A stretch of 13,206 nucleotides of DNA from contig JAHCSD010000002.1 in the NCBI GenBank assembly GCA_018609185.1, forward strand, positions 8,691 to 21,896. Direction: 5' to 3'. This document shows positions 1 to 6,592 of the stretch, piece after piece. The stretch comes from Patescibacteria group bacterium (GTDB taxonomy: Bacteria; Patescibacteriota; Minisyncoccia; JAHCSD01). How positions within the stretch are numbered: position 1 is the first letter of the stretch; each line of letters opens with the position of its first letter. Under the pieces are notes generated by a model, which was given only the letters and a program-made list of their open reading frames with translations, was not told the origin of the DNA and did not search any database. Position numbers and translations under genes: made by a program.

Positions 1-2
1 GG

Positions 3-263
3 AGGAGATCACACCATTCATTAGAACGGGTTGTATTGATCTCTTGTGAGAAATGTAAGACCCCCGTTATGCCCCATAGGGTATGTTATAATTGCGGTAC
101 CTATAAAGGAAACGCGGTAATTGACGTCTTGGCAAAACTTTCAAAGAAAGAGAAAAAACAAAAAGAAAAGGAACTTGCTGTCAAAGAAAAAGAGCAACGA
201 AAGGAAGGGGGAGGTGTTCCTCCCCAAGGACCCCTCGACCCAGAAGAGTTATCAAGACGTTAA
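3..263 (+). CDS. rpmF: 50S ribosomal protein L32, 5' end outside the window
   Basis: L32 is a small zinc-ribbon protein of the large ribosomal subunit. The frame is open from base 3 and reads RRSHHSLERVVLISCEKC, which aligns with the usual L32 start ending in ...RRRSHH. A TTG at 36 is therefore internal, and roughly the first 15 codons lie upstream of the window. Both Cys pairs of the zinc ribbon are present (CEKC and CYNC), with the PHRVC and CGTYKG signatures between and after them. After the YKG core comes a tail of about 50 residues, rich in Lys and Glu and ending PLDPEELSRR. This is longer than in most bacteria, and I recall similar tails in Patescibacteria. The gene ends with TAA and is followed by a word-repeat array and then nusB, a common neighbour order in that group. 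Confidence 0.9.
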   Translation, partial: RRSHHSLERVVLISCEKCKTPVMPHRVCYNCGTYKGNAVIDVLAKLSKKEKKQKEKELAVKEKEQRKEGGGVPPQGPLDPEELSRR

Positions 264-265
264 CG

Positions 266-355
266 AGCTTTCTAGCTTTCTAGCTTTCTAGCTTTCTAGG
301 ACGTTACGGGTTCCGGGAGCTAAGAAGCTAAGAAGCTAAGAAGCTAAGAAGCTAG
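266..355. repeat. Paired 8-bp tandem arrays, inverted relative to each other (rpmF-nusB junction)
   Basis: Four perfect tandem copies of agctttct (266-297) are followed by a 20-bp spacer (298-317). Four perfect copies of agctaaga (318-349) and a partial copy come next. The second word is a near reverse complement of the first: each 8-nt turn of a fold-back would pair at six positions plus a G-U wobble. The second array ends two bases before the nusB start codon, so it occupies the ribosome-binding region. It has no spacers and its units are far too short for CRISPR. Confidence 0.85.
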
Positions 356-356
356 A

Positions 357-863
357 TTGGCGAACAGACACCTCGCTCGTTCCATAGCGATGCAGTCCCT
401 TTATGAATGGGACTTTAACGGGAAGGACGACCGAAAACTAGAAGAAATTATCTCCCATAATATCAAAGAATTTGGGCCCGGGCTCGAAGAGACTGATTTT
501 ATTTACGATTTAATTAAAGGGGTAGGCGAGAAGCTTGAGCCTATTAATAAGATTATTGAAAAGTCAGCTCCCGAGTGGCCCATTGAACAAATTACCGTTA
601 TCGACAGAAATATACTCCGCATTGGAATCTACGAACTCCTGTTTGGGGATAGAGAGCAGGTTCCTCCGAAAGTTGCGATAAACGAGGCCATTGAACTTGC
701 AAAGACGTTTGGGGGCGATTCATCGGGTAAGTTTATTAATGGGGTGCTCGGTACTATTTACAGAGAAATTGGTGAGCCCATGAAAGATCATAAGAAGGAG
801 GAGAAAATGGAAGAAGGAGCAAAAACTGCAAGTGAGGAGAAAACAAAAGATAAAACAACATAG
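357..863 (+). CDS. nusB: Transcription antitermination factor NusB
   Basis: NusB binds the boxA element of nascent rRNA together with S10 (NusE) and supports antitermination during rRNA transcription. The 168-residue product begins [20 protein letters not shown], the typical N-terminal RNA-binding helix of the all-helical NusB fold. It continues with [15 protein letters not shown] and [29 protein letters not shown], the two most conserved NusB stretches. The start is the TTG at 357, chosen because the family N-terminus begins there; the next in-frame ATG (390) would remove conserved residues. No Shine-Dalgarno is visible, because an 8-bp tandem repeat runs to base 355. After the fold comes a charged tail of about 28 residues ([12 protein letters not shown]...), beyond the usual family length of about 140. 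Confidence 0.92.
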   Translation: MANRHLARSIAMQSLYEWDFNGKDDRKLEEIISHNIKEFGPGLEETDFIYDLIKGVGEKLEPINKIIEKSAPEWPIEQITVIDRNILRIGIYELLFGDREQVPPKVAINEAIELAKTFGGDSSGKFINGVLGTIYREIGEPMKDHKKEEKMEEGAKTASEEKTKDKTT

Positions 864-869
864 TTTTTA

Positions 870-1005
870 AATTTCCAATTTCCAATTTCCAATTTCCAAA
901 CAAATTCCAATTTCCAATGACCAAAACAACAAACACTTTGGGATTTGAGATTTGAGTATTGAGATTTGTTTGGAGCTTGTTGTTTGGAGCTTGTGATTTG
1001 TTTGG
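870..1005. repeat. Short-word repeat array with inverted arms (nusB-rnc junction)
   Basis: The left arm has four tandem copies of aatttcc (870-897) and further degenerate copies to about 919. The right arm has gatttga-type words (942-956) and a perfect 14-bp tandem duplication, tgtttggagcttgt, at 967-980 and 981-994. The arms are complementary at several places. For example, ccaaacaaat (896-905) is the exact reverse complement of atttgtttgg at both 964-973 and 996-1005. The array runs to within one base of the rnc ATG, leaving no Shine-Dalgarno. The sequence of the words is unrelated to that of the array before nusB. Confidence 0.8.
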
Positions 1006-1006
1006 T

Positions 1007-1693
1007 ATGAAAACTCTTACTGAACTGGAAAAACGCTTTGGCATTACGTTTGCCGAGAAAGACCTTTTAGAGCAGGCGTTTGTGCACCGTTCCTATCTTA
1101 ACGAACATCCTAAATTTCATCTTAACCATAATGAACGACTTGAGTATTTGGGCGATGCAGTGCTCGAGCTGGTGGTTACCGAACATCTGTACGGAAATTA
1201 CGAGAACCCCGAGGGAGACCTTACGAGCTGGCGGGCGGCACTTGTGAACAGTCGGACGCTTGCGGACCTGGCGGAAGAGTTGGATTTTAATACCTGTTTA
1301 CTTCTTTCCCGGGGTGAAGCAAAAGATATGGGGAGGGCCAGACAGTATATTCTCGCAAACACGTTCGAAGCATTTGTGGGTGCGTTATATTTAGACCAGG
1401 GATATGAGGCATGCAAGAAATTTATTGGCGCGCATCTTATCAAGCGGCTTCCCGAGATTCTTGAAAAAAAACTGTATCGGGATCCCAAGAGTCGTTTTCA
1501 GGAGGAAGCACAGGATCGCGTAGGGGTGACCCCTACCTATGAAGTGGTAAAAGAGTGGGGTCCGGATCACGCAAAAACATTTCGCGTAGGAGTATACCTT
1601 GAGAAAGAATTAGTGGCCGAGGGCGAGGGCCCGTCGAAACAACTTGCGCAAGAAGATGCGGCGCAGAATGGAATAGAGAAGAAGAAGTGGTAA
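1007..1693 (+). CDS. rnc: Ribonuclease III
   Basis: RNase III cuts double-stranded RNA, including rRNA precursors and structured mRNA, as a Mg-dependent homodimer in the cytoplasm. The 228-residue product has the catalytic domain at about 1-150 with the signature NERLEYLGDAVLEL (42-55), then a linker and a dsRNA-binding domain at about 158-226 (RFQEEAQ, PTYEVVKEWGPDHAKTF, GEGPSKQLAQEDAA). Metal-ligand positions corresponding to E. coli E41, D45, D114 and E117 are E46, D50, N118 and E121. The third is Asn rather than the usual Asp, within LANTFEAFVGALYLDQG. I chose the ATG at 1007; the frame stays open upstream to a TTG at 959, but that stretch is repeat sequence. It follows nusB, so two rRNA-maturation genes sit together. 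Confidence 0.95.
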   Translation: MKTLTELEKRFGITFAEKDLLEQAFVHRSYLNEHPKFHLNHNERLEYLGDAVLELVVTEHLYGNYENPEGDLTSWRAALVNSRTLADLAEELDFNTCLLLSRGEAKDMGRARQYILANTFEAFVGALYLDQGYEACKKFIGAHLIKRLPEILEKKLYRDPKSRFQEEAQDRVGVTPTYEVVKEWGPDHAKTFRVGVYLEKELVAEGEGPSKQLAQEDAAQNGIEKKKW

Positions 1694-1708
1694 GGCGACA
1701 CCAATATC

Positions 1709-1781
1709 CGAATTTCATCCGAATGACCCGAATGGAGGTTCAACCTCCTAAAATTGATTAGTGTCATTCGAGTGCGATTCG
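1709..1781. repeat. Fold-back word repeat centred on a perfect hairpin (rnc-ftsH junction)
   Basis: The word cgaat occurs three times (1709-1713, 1720-1724, 1729-1733), and its reverse complement attcg twice (1766-1770, 1777-1781). The 8-mer cgaatgac (1720-1727) pairs with gtcattcg (1763-1770). At the centre is a perfect 7-bp hairpin with stem ggaggtt (1734-1740) and aacctcc (1742-1748). There is no T tract after it, so it is not an intrinsic terminator. The layout resembles the two earlier junctions but uses different words. Confidence 0.65.
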
Positions 1782-1828
1782 TAATTAGGGTCGCTTTTGG
1801 TACCTTGAAAAATGAAAGGTGAAAGGTG

Positions 1829-3694
1829 ATGAAAGATAAGAAACGTGGGCTGAAGACGTTTTTGTTGTGGGGTCTTGGTTTTGTTGCAGTTGTAGCGGCT
1901 CTGATGTTCTTTACCGGCAGCTGCAATCAAAAAGATGCGATCGTAGAAAGCGATATTACGCCCAGTCAGTTTTTTGACGATCTCGAAGCAGGGAAAATTG
2001 AAAGCGTCCAGTTTCACAAAATAGATGAGAAGAAACTCGACGGAGTTTATAAAAAGTTATTAGACGGTAAAGAACATCATTTTTCTGTTATTTTGACATT
2101 TGTTCCTGATAGAGAGTTTAGCAATGATCTTGAGAGCTACGGCGTTACTATTGACAAGACCAATGAAGATAAGAAAAGTATCCTAAGCAAGATATTTCCG
2201 ATACTCCTTCCTTTTATTCTGATTGGCGGTATCTTCTTTATTCTCTACATATTTGTTTTTCGGCGTATGATGAACCCGATGGGCGGGGCTGGCGGGAAAA
2301 ATGGCAGCAGGTCTTTTGCCCCCGGGCTCCAGAGAGTGAAAAGAGGCCTCAATGTTCCGCAAGAACGTTTTAGCGACGTTGCGGGGATTGAAGAAGTAAA
2401 GGAAGAAGTTAAGGAGATTGTAGATTTTCTTAAGTTCCCTGCGAAGTATCACGCGCTGGGGGCTGAGATGCCCAAAGGTGTGTTGATGGTGGGCTCTCCC
2501 GGAACAGGAAAAACCCTTCTTGCGAAAGCTCTTGCCGGAGAAGCTGGGGTACCATTTTTCTCTCAGTCTGGCTCAGAATTTGTGGAAATGTTTGTGGGAG
2601 TAGGTGCTTCACGTGTACGAGACCTTTTTGACAAGGCGAAGAAAGAGGCTCCTGCGATTATTTTCATAGACGAGATTGATGCCATAGGTACTCACCGAGG
2701 CGCGGGCATTGGTGGCGGACATGACGAACAACGCCAGACGCTTAACCAGATACTTACTGAGATGGATGGTTTTGAGCCGAACTTTGCAGTGGTGGTGGTT
2801 GCCGCTACCAACCGGCCTGATATCTTGGATCCTGCGCTTTTGCGTCCCGGAAGATTCAGTAGGCGCATTGTTATCCCCCTTCCAAGACGAAAGGGGAGAG
2901 AAGAAATTCTTTTGATTCACACCAAAGGAAAGCCCCTTGATGATAACGTTGATCTTTCAGAGATTGCGCGTCTCACGTTTGGGTTTTCAGGGGACGACCT
3001 GAGGAATCTTTGCAATGAGGCCGCTATCTTTGCGGTAAGAAACGAGCAAGAACATATCACCATGAAAGAATTTCGGAAGGCACGAGTACGGGTTCTTGTT
3101 GGCGCTGACAGGAAAGATCAGCCGAGTAAAACAGAGAAAGAGGTTGCGGCCTATCACGAATCCGGACACGCCCTGGTTGCGTATCTGCTTGACGAAGTTC
3201 CGCAACTTGAGCAAGTTTCTATTGTTTCTCGGGGTATGACCGGTGGAATCACGGAAGCCGTTCCTGAAGAAGAGAACTCTTTTTGGAAAAGATCTCAACT
3301 CATAGGGCAGATTAAGTTTGCATATGGAGGAAGAGCCGCTGAAGAAATTGTATTTGGCGAACCCTCAACCGGAGCCGGAGATGATTTATCCAAGGCAACT
3401 CAAATCGCCAGAGATATGATTTTGAAATACGGCATGAGCATTAAGCCTCCGCCGAGAACCTATGGTGAGTCAAGGGGGTCAATCTTTTTAGGGAAAGACC
3501 TTCACAATGTTAGGGATTACGGCGAAGAAAAACAATCTGAAATCGATAGAGAGATAGAAGATATTATGACAAACGCATACTCCGACGTAGTAAAACTTCT
3601 TAAAAAGAACAAGAATAAACTTGAAAAACTCGCAAACGCCCTTCTTGAGAGAGAAGAGCTTTCTGGGGAAGAAGTCAAAGAACTTCTCGGATAA
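1829..3694 (+). CDS. ftsH: ATP-dependent zinc metalloprotease FtsH
   Basis: FtsH is a membrane-anchored hexameric AAA+ protease that degrades misassembled membrane proteins and selected cytoplasmic regulators. The 621 residues show a first membrane helix (about 10-28), a small extracytoplasmic domain, and a second helix (about 118-140). A Gly-rich linker leads to the AAA domain with Walker A GSPGTGKT (222-229), pore motif MFVGVG, Walker B IIFIDEID (277-284) and second region of homology ATNRPD...RPGRF (326-343). The peptidase has HESGH (443-447), with D519 in TGAGDDL as likely third zinc ligand. Small departures are GSPG for the usual GPPG, and Ser344 where RPGRFD is typical. The ATG at 1829 is preferred to the overlapping GTG at 1826 because the duplicated aaaggtg at 1815-1828 puts a Shine-Dalgarno about 7-8 nt before it. 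A terminator follows directly. Confidence 0.97.
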   Translation: MKDKKRGLKTFLLWGLGFVAVVAALMFFTGSCNQKDAIVESDITPSQFFDDLEAGKIESVQFHKIDEKKLDGVYKKLLDGKEHHFSVILTFVPDREFSNDLESYGVTIDKTNEDKKSILSKIFPILLPFILIGGIFFILYIFVFRRMMNPMGGAGGKNGSRSFAPGLQRVKRGLNVPQERFSDVAGIEEVKEEVKEIVDFLKFPAKYHALGAEMPKGVLMVGSPGTGKTLLAKALAGEAGVPFFSQSGSEFVEMFVGVGASRVRDLFDKAKKEAPAIIFIDEIDAIGTHRGAGIGGGHDEQRQTLNQILTEMDGFEPNFAVVVVAATNRPDILDPALLRPGRFSRRIVIPLPRRKGREEILLIHTKGKPLDDNVDLSEIARLTFGFSGDDLRNLCNEAAIFAVRNEQEHITMKEFRKARVRVLVGADRKDQPSKTEKEVAAYHESGHALVAYLLDEVPQLEQVSIVSRGMTGGITEAVPEEENSFWKRSQLIGQIKFAYGGRAAEEIVFGEPSTGAGDDLSKATQIARDMILKYGMSIKPPPRTYGESRGSIFLGKDLHNVRDYGEEKQSEIDREIEDIMTNAYSDVVKLLKKNKNKLEKLANALLEREELSGEEVKELLG

Positions 3695-3698
3695 AAAT

Positions 3699-3729
3699 AA
3701 ATTGGGCAATATCATTGCCCAATTTTTTT
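3699..3729 (+). terminator. Intrinsic terminator of ftsH, probably bidirectional
   Basis: A perfect 12-bp stem (aaattgggcaat at 3699-3710, attgcccaattt at 3714-3725) with a 3-nt loop is followed by a run of seven T (3723-3729). It lies five bases after the ftsH stop. On the minus strand the same hairpin follows the CCA end of tRNA-Thr and leads into a T-rich stretch, so it can serve both transcripts. Confidence 0.9.
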
Positions 3730-3803
3730 GGAGCCGACGGTGAGATTCGAACTCACGACCTACGCTTTACGAGAGCGTTGCTCTACCCCTGAGCTACGTC
3801 GGC
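3729..3803 (-). tRNA. tRNA-Thr, anticodon CGU
   Basis: Read on the minus strand, it folds as a canonical cloverleaf. The acceptor is gccgacg/cgtcggc, the D-stem gctc/gagc, and the anticodon stem acgct/agcgt with loop ctcgtaa (anticodon CGT, codon ACG). A 5-nt variable region is followed by T-stem gtgag/ctcac with loop ttcgaat. The discriminator is T and CCA is encoded. The terminal base of CCA is base 3729 on the plus strand, which is also the last T of the ftsH terminator tract, so the two transcription units are packed without a gap. Confidence 0.96.
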
Positions 3804-3835
3804 ATCAAAATTCTAAATAAGTCGAGGATCTATGA

Positions 3836-3912
3836 AGTGGCCAAGCGCATCGGGACTCTGCCGTTACCAGTCCGCGGCTGGCGAGCGGCAGGCTGAAGCT
3901 ACCCAGCCTGGC
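3836..3912 (-). other. GC-rich structured leader upstream of tRNA-Thr (candidate structured RNA)
   Basis: This stretch is clearly more GC-rich than its flanks and contains nested complementarity. Ctgccg (3859-3864) pairs with cggcag (3886-3891), with ccag/ctgg inside it (3867-3870 with 3878-3881). A separate aggctg/cagcct stem lies at about 3890-3909. It sits between a minus-strand promoter and tRNA-Thr, so it would be part of the precursor transcript. No open reading frame and no RNA family that I recognise is present. Part of it recurs next to tRNA-Gln (see findings). Strand is inferred from the promoter only. Confidence 0.35.
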
Positions 3913-3916
3913 GTTT

Positions 3917-3946
3917 ATTATACTTGGAAATAGCTAGAGAAAGCAA
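3917..3946 (-). promoter_or_regulatory. Promoter for tRNA-Thr
   Basis: On the minus strand a -35 TTGCTT (3941-3946) and a perfect -10 TATAAT (3917-3922) are separated by 18 nt. Transcription would start near 3910, giving a leader of about 105 nt before the tRNA. It is divergent from the lipoprotein promoter about 20 bp away. Confidence 0.65.
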
Positions 3947-3963
3947 TACGCACCCATTTTTTA

Positions 3964-3991
3964 TTGACCTTGCAAGAATATATGATATACT
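3964..3991 (+). promoter_or_regulatory. Promoter for the lipoprotein gene
   Basis: A -35 TTGACC (3964-3969) and a -10 TATACT (3986-3991) are 16 nt apart, followed by a Shine-Dalgarno about 15 nt downstream. The predicted start of transcription, near 3998, gives a short leader. Confidence 0.65.
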
Positions 3992-4005
3992 GTAACATTG
4001 CTCTT

Positions 4006-4015
4006 AAAGGAGGTG
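4006..4015 (+). promoter_or_regulatory. Ribosome binding site that fixes the lipoprotein start
   Basis: The sequence aaaggaggtg is a near-perfect anti-16S complement, 8 nt from GGAGG to the TTG at 4022. It rules out the upstream in-frame TTG (3998) and the GTG at 4013 that lies inside it. Confidence 0.8.
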
Positions 4016-4021
4016 TTACAC

Positions 4022-4624
4022 TTGATAAGCAAGAGTGTGTTTGCAGCGTTTGTATTGATAGGCATTGCATCTTTCTTAATAGGTGGATGTGGCGGAGGAT
4101 CGGAATCGGGCGAAAAGCTGTTACCCGAAATTACAGGTACCACCCAGGAAAAGATTCTTCTTATTGCCGGTCGTGTAACTTATGAATCCGAAGGGCTTGT
4201 CACGGTAGCTTATGCTGAGACCCCTCGGCACCAAAACGCAGCGGGCCAGTCGTATTATGGTGTTCATTATAATATGTTTGTCACGAAACGAGCAGATCTT
4301 ATAACACAGCAAGATAAGGAACGAGTCAGAGATCTCGCGGGCCGTTTATTTCAATTGACGACTATTCACGTACTTGCGCGCGAACCTGATTTTTCTCACA
4401 TGGGAGTACAGGTGTTTGATCCGGATGCATGGTTTGTGGGGGGTCACGAGCGCGGTTCTGTCAGAATCTTTATTGCCCAAAAGACCACTCTTTTAACGAG
4501 GACTGAAAATAATTCTCTTGAAATATGGCTTCGGTCAGCAAGCGAAACTGAAGAAGTTATCATTTCGTCTGGTGCCCTCGAAGAACTTATCAGGCAGCTT
4601 AATGAAGCCCGCAAAGGGAAATGA
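4022..4624 (+). CDS. Predicted lipoprotein of unknown family
   Basis: The 200-residue product starts MISKSVFAAFVLIGIASFLIGGC: a short basic n-region, a hydrophobic core, and a lipobox-like LIGGC with Cys23 as probable lipidated residue, followed by a flexible GGGSESG linker. This predicts export by Sec, cleavage by signal peptidase II and anchoring to the outer face of the membrane. The mature part (about 40-200) is a mix of predicted strands and helices with no motif I recognise, apart from regularly spaced hydrophobic stretches (ILLIAGRVTY, SVRIFIAQKTTLL, SLEIWLRSA). It is a single-gene unit with its own promoter and terminator and ends with UGA. Function is unknown; localisation is the only secure inference. 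Confidence 0.8.
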   Translation: MISKSVFAAFVLIGIASFLIGGCGGGSESGEKLLPEITGTTQEKILLIAGRVTYESEGLVTVAYAETPRHQNAAGQSYYGVHYNMFVTKRADLITQQDKERVRDLAGRLFQLTTIHVLAREPDFSHMGVQVFDPDAWFVGGHERGSVRIFIAQKTTLLTRTENNSLEIWLRSASETEEVIISSGALEELIRQLNEARKGK

Positions 4625-4632
4625 ATTTCCTC

Positions 4633-4660
4633 AAAAGGCCAGTACGGTACTGGCCTTTTT
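4633..4660 (+). terminator. Intrinsic terminator after the lipoprotein gene
   Basis: The stem aaaaggccagtac (4633-4645) and its exact reverse complement from 4647 lead into five T (4656-4660). The core gccagta...tactggc resembles the gccag...ctggc stems of the repeated terminators near 9440, 10092 and 10545. Confidence 0.85.
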
Positions 4661-4688
4661 CCTTAAAATATCTTATGATAATCAAGAG

Positions 4689-5778
4689 ATGCAGATACAC
4701 GAACTCAAAGAGAGCCTCGAGAAATTATCAAAAGAAATCCTCAATGTTGAGGACCGTCTTTGACTTAAATTCCTTAAAAAACAAAACTTCCGATCTTGAG
4801 GCGTTGACGGATGACCCCAATTTCTGGAACGACCCTAAACGTGCAGGAGAAATTGAAAAAGAAATAAAAGACTTAAAAGAAGAGGTTTTGTTCTGGGAAG
4901 ACTTGAGAAAAGACGCGGCGGATCTAGCTGAATTGCTTGATGTATCCTCGAAAGATCCCAAACTGGCGCAAGAGATAGAAGCGCGTTACCGTGATTTAGA
5001 GGAGCGCTTCAAAAAAGAAGAGTCAAAGGTTTTTCTCTCGAATAAATTTGACAAGGGAAATGTTCTTTTAAGTATTTATTCGGGTGCCGGAGGGATTGAT
5101 GCCCAGTCTTGGGCAGGAATGTTGCTCCGGATGTATCAGCGATATGCGGAGGAGGCGGGATACCGAGTGGTGCTTCTTCATGAGTCACTTGGGGAAGAGA
5201 AAGGAATTAAAAGTGCAACGCTTGAAATTTCGGGGCGCTATGCGTATGGATATTTGAGGGGCGAGGCAGGGGTCCATCGCCTTGTGAGACTTTCTCCTTT
5301 TTCAGCCCAACATCTTCGACATACAAGTTTTGCGCTTGTTGAAGTGCTGCCCGAAATCCCCGAGCCCAAGAAAGAAGATCTTGATATCTTGCCCGATGAT
5401 CTTGAAATTGATACGTTCCGCGCGTCCGGTCCCGGGGGACAATATGTAAACAAGCGCGAGTCTGCAGTGCGCATTCATCACTTACCCTCGGGAATGATGG
5501 TTTCTTGCCAATCGGAAAGGATTCAAGGAGAAAACAAGGAAAAAGCAATGAAGATGCTTGTTTCAAAACTGTATGCCAGAAAACTGAAAGAGGAAAAGGA
5601 TAAAATTTCAAAGCTCAAGGGAGATGCATCTCCCGAGTGGGGCAGCCAGATCAGGTCCTATGTGCTTCATCCATATAAGATGGTAAAAGACCACAGGACC
5701 GGGGTTGAAGTGCGGGATGTGGAGGGAGTGCTTGATGGAGAATTAGAGGAATTCATCGAAGCGGAGGTAAAAATATGA
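4689..5778 (+). CDS. prfB: Peptide chain release factor 2 (programmed +1 frameshift)
   Basis: RF2 recognises UGA and UAA in the ribosomal A site and triggers release of the peptide. Translation begins at ATG 4689, reads 24 codons (MQIHELKESLEKLSKEILNVEDRL) and meets UGA at 4761-4763. The body of the protein continues in the +1 frame from GAC at 4762, so the coding sequence is 4689-4760 joined to 4762-5778, 362 residues. In the joined protein the stop-recognition tripeptide SPF is at 202-204 and the catalytic GGQ at 249-251, close to the E. coli positions; the C-terminus WGSQIRSYVLHPYKMVKDHRTGVE is typical. The Shine-Dalgarno is weak (caagag). A possible -10 (tatgat, 4674-4679) would place the transcript start at or near the ATG. 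The gene itself ends in UGA. It is followed by ftsE and ftsX, a conserved order. Confidence 0.95.
4758..4764 (+). promoter_or_regulatory. RF2 autoregulatory frameshift site CUU UGA C
   Basis: The zero-frame Leu codon CTT (4758-4760) is followed by TGA and C, the canonical slippery stop of prfB. When RF2 is scarce the ribosome slips +1 and makes full-length RF2; when RF2 is abundant translation ends after 24 codons. The internal Shine-Dalgarno-like stimulator is present only as a weak gagga at 4749-4753, upstream of CTT. Confidence 0.93.
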
Positions 5779-5873
5779 TGCTAATGATGCGAATCTTATG
5801 CCAATAATGCGAATTGCTAATCTATATACGTATTCGCAATTAGTAGATTGGCATGGAATTAGTTGATTGGCAT
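5779..5873. repeat. Fold-back word repeat (prfB-ftsE junction)
   Basis: The left arm is made of the words gctaat, tgcgaat (5788-5794, 5808-5814) and atgccaat (5798-5805). The right arm contains their reverse complements: attcgca (5832-5838), attag (5839-5843 region, 5858-5862) and attggcat twice (5847-5854, 5866-5873). The junction is thus an imperfect palindrome built of repeated words, again different in sequence from the other junctions. It ends just before ftsE and includes a TTG (5867) that is probably not the true start. Confidence 0.75.
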
Positions 5874-5881
5874 CACACAGG

Positions 5882-6562
5882 TTGATTTACTTCAAAAAAG
5901 TTTCAAAAATATATCCTCACGACTCCGTTGCATTAAAAGATGTGAGTTTTGAGATAGAGCCGCATGAATTTGTTTCCCTTGTGGGGCGTTCGGGCGCCGG
6001 GAAGTCCACCATACTTAAATTGTTAATTGCAGAAGAGCGGCCCACTTCCGGAAGTATTTTTTTTGAAAATCAGGATATAGGATTTTTGGCGTTTCATCAA
6101 ATCTCTAAGCTCCGAAGAAGAATCGGCGTTGTGTTCCAGGATTTTAAACTGCTTCCCTCAAAAAACGTATATGAGAATGTCGCATTTGTGTTAGAGGTTA
6201 TGGGAGCTGAATCCAAACAAATCAAAGAAGATGTGCCGCAGGTTCTTAAACTTGTCGGCCTTGAGAAAAAACTCTATAATTTTCCTAGTGAACTTTCGGG
6301 CGGCGAAAAGCAGCGCGCGGCACTCGCGCGCGCCTTGGTGCATCGTCCCGAAGTGTTGGTTGCAGATGAACCTACAGGAAATCTCGATTATGTGCACACC
6401 TGGGATATTGTTAATCTTTTGATAAAAATTAATAGCCTTGGTACTAATGTAGTCCTTGCCACACATGACAAAGAAATAGTAAACAAACTTAAGCGCCGCG
6501 TCATTACCCTTGAAGAGGGGAGACTTATTTCAGACGAGAAGAAAGGGAAATACCTTATTTAG
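5882..6562 (+). CDS. ftsE: Cell division ATP-binding protein FtsE
   Basis: FtsE is the ABC-type ATPase of the FtsEX complex, which couples ATP hydrolysis at the divisome to activation of peptidoglycan hydrolases outside the membrane. With TTG 5882 as start the product has 226 residues and begins MIYFKKVSKIYP, the family's standard first strand. An in-frame TTG at 5867 would add five residues but lies inside the repeat. Visible motifs are Walker A GRSGAGKST (35-43), Q-loop VVFQDFKLL, signature LSGGEKQR (from 138), Walker B VLVADEP with D162 and catalytic E163, D-loop GNLD, and switch H in LATHD. No convincing Shine-Dalgarno precedes it. The C-terminal EEGRLISDEKKGKYLI is usual for FtsE. ftsX follows after 32 bp. 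Confidence 0.95.
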   Translation: MIYFKKVSKIYPHDSVALKDVSFEIEPHEFVSLVGRSGAGKSTILKLLIAEERPTSGSIFFENQDIGFLAFHQISKLRRRIGVVFQDFKLLPSKNVYENVAFVLEVMGAESKQIKEDVPQVLKLVGLEKKLYNFPSELSGGEKQRAALARALVHRPEVLVADEPTGNLDYVHTWDIVNLLIKINSLGTNVVLATHDKEIVNKLKRRVITLEEGRLISDEKKGKYLI

Positions 6563-6592
6563 CCAATAGTAAATAGTTAATAGCCAATAGTA
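6560..6592. repeat. 12-bp direct repeat between ftsE and ftsX
   Basis: The sequence tagccaatagta is present at 6560-6571 and 6581-6592, separated by nine bases of related words. The first copy contains the ftsE stop codon and the second ends two bases before the ftsX ATG, so the whole junction is repeat and no Shine-Dalgarno fits. Confidence 0.8.

Noticed and set aside
266..355. Tandem repeats taken as a possible CRISPR array
   Set aside because: Units are 8 bp with no spacers between them; no cas genes are in the window.
754..1044. Minus-strand frame of 96 codons over the nusB-rnc junction
   Set aside because: Its periodic residues (NWNLFGNWKLEIGNLK) are just the translation of the heptamer repeat.
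1734..1748. Hairpin ggaggtt/aacctcc as the rnc terminator
   Set aside because: The loop is one base and no T tract follows; it fits better as the centre of the fold-back repeat.
3820..3915. Possible second tRNA or known small RNA (RNase P RNA, SRP RNA, tmRNA) in the tRNA-Thr leader
   Set aside because: Some tRNA-like strings occur (gtggccaagcg), but no cloverleaf forms and none of the conserved cores of those RNAs is visible.
5207..5611. Minus-strand open frame of 134 codons inside prfB
   Set aside because: It lies wholly antisense to the conserved RF2 domain, has no family features, and reflects codon use of prfB.
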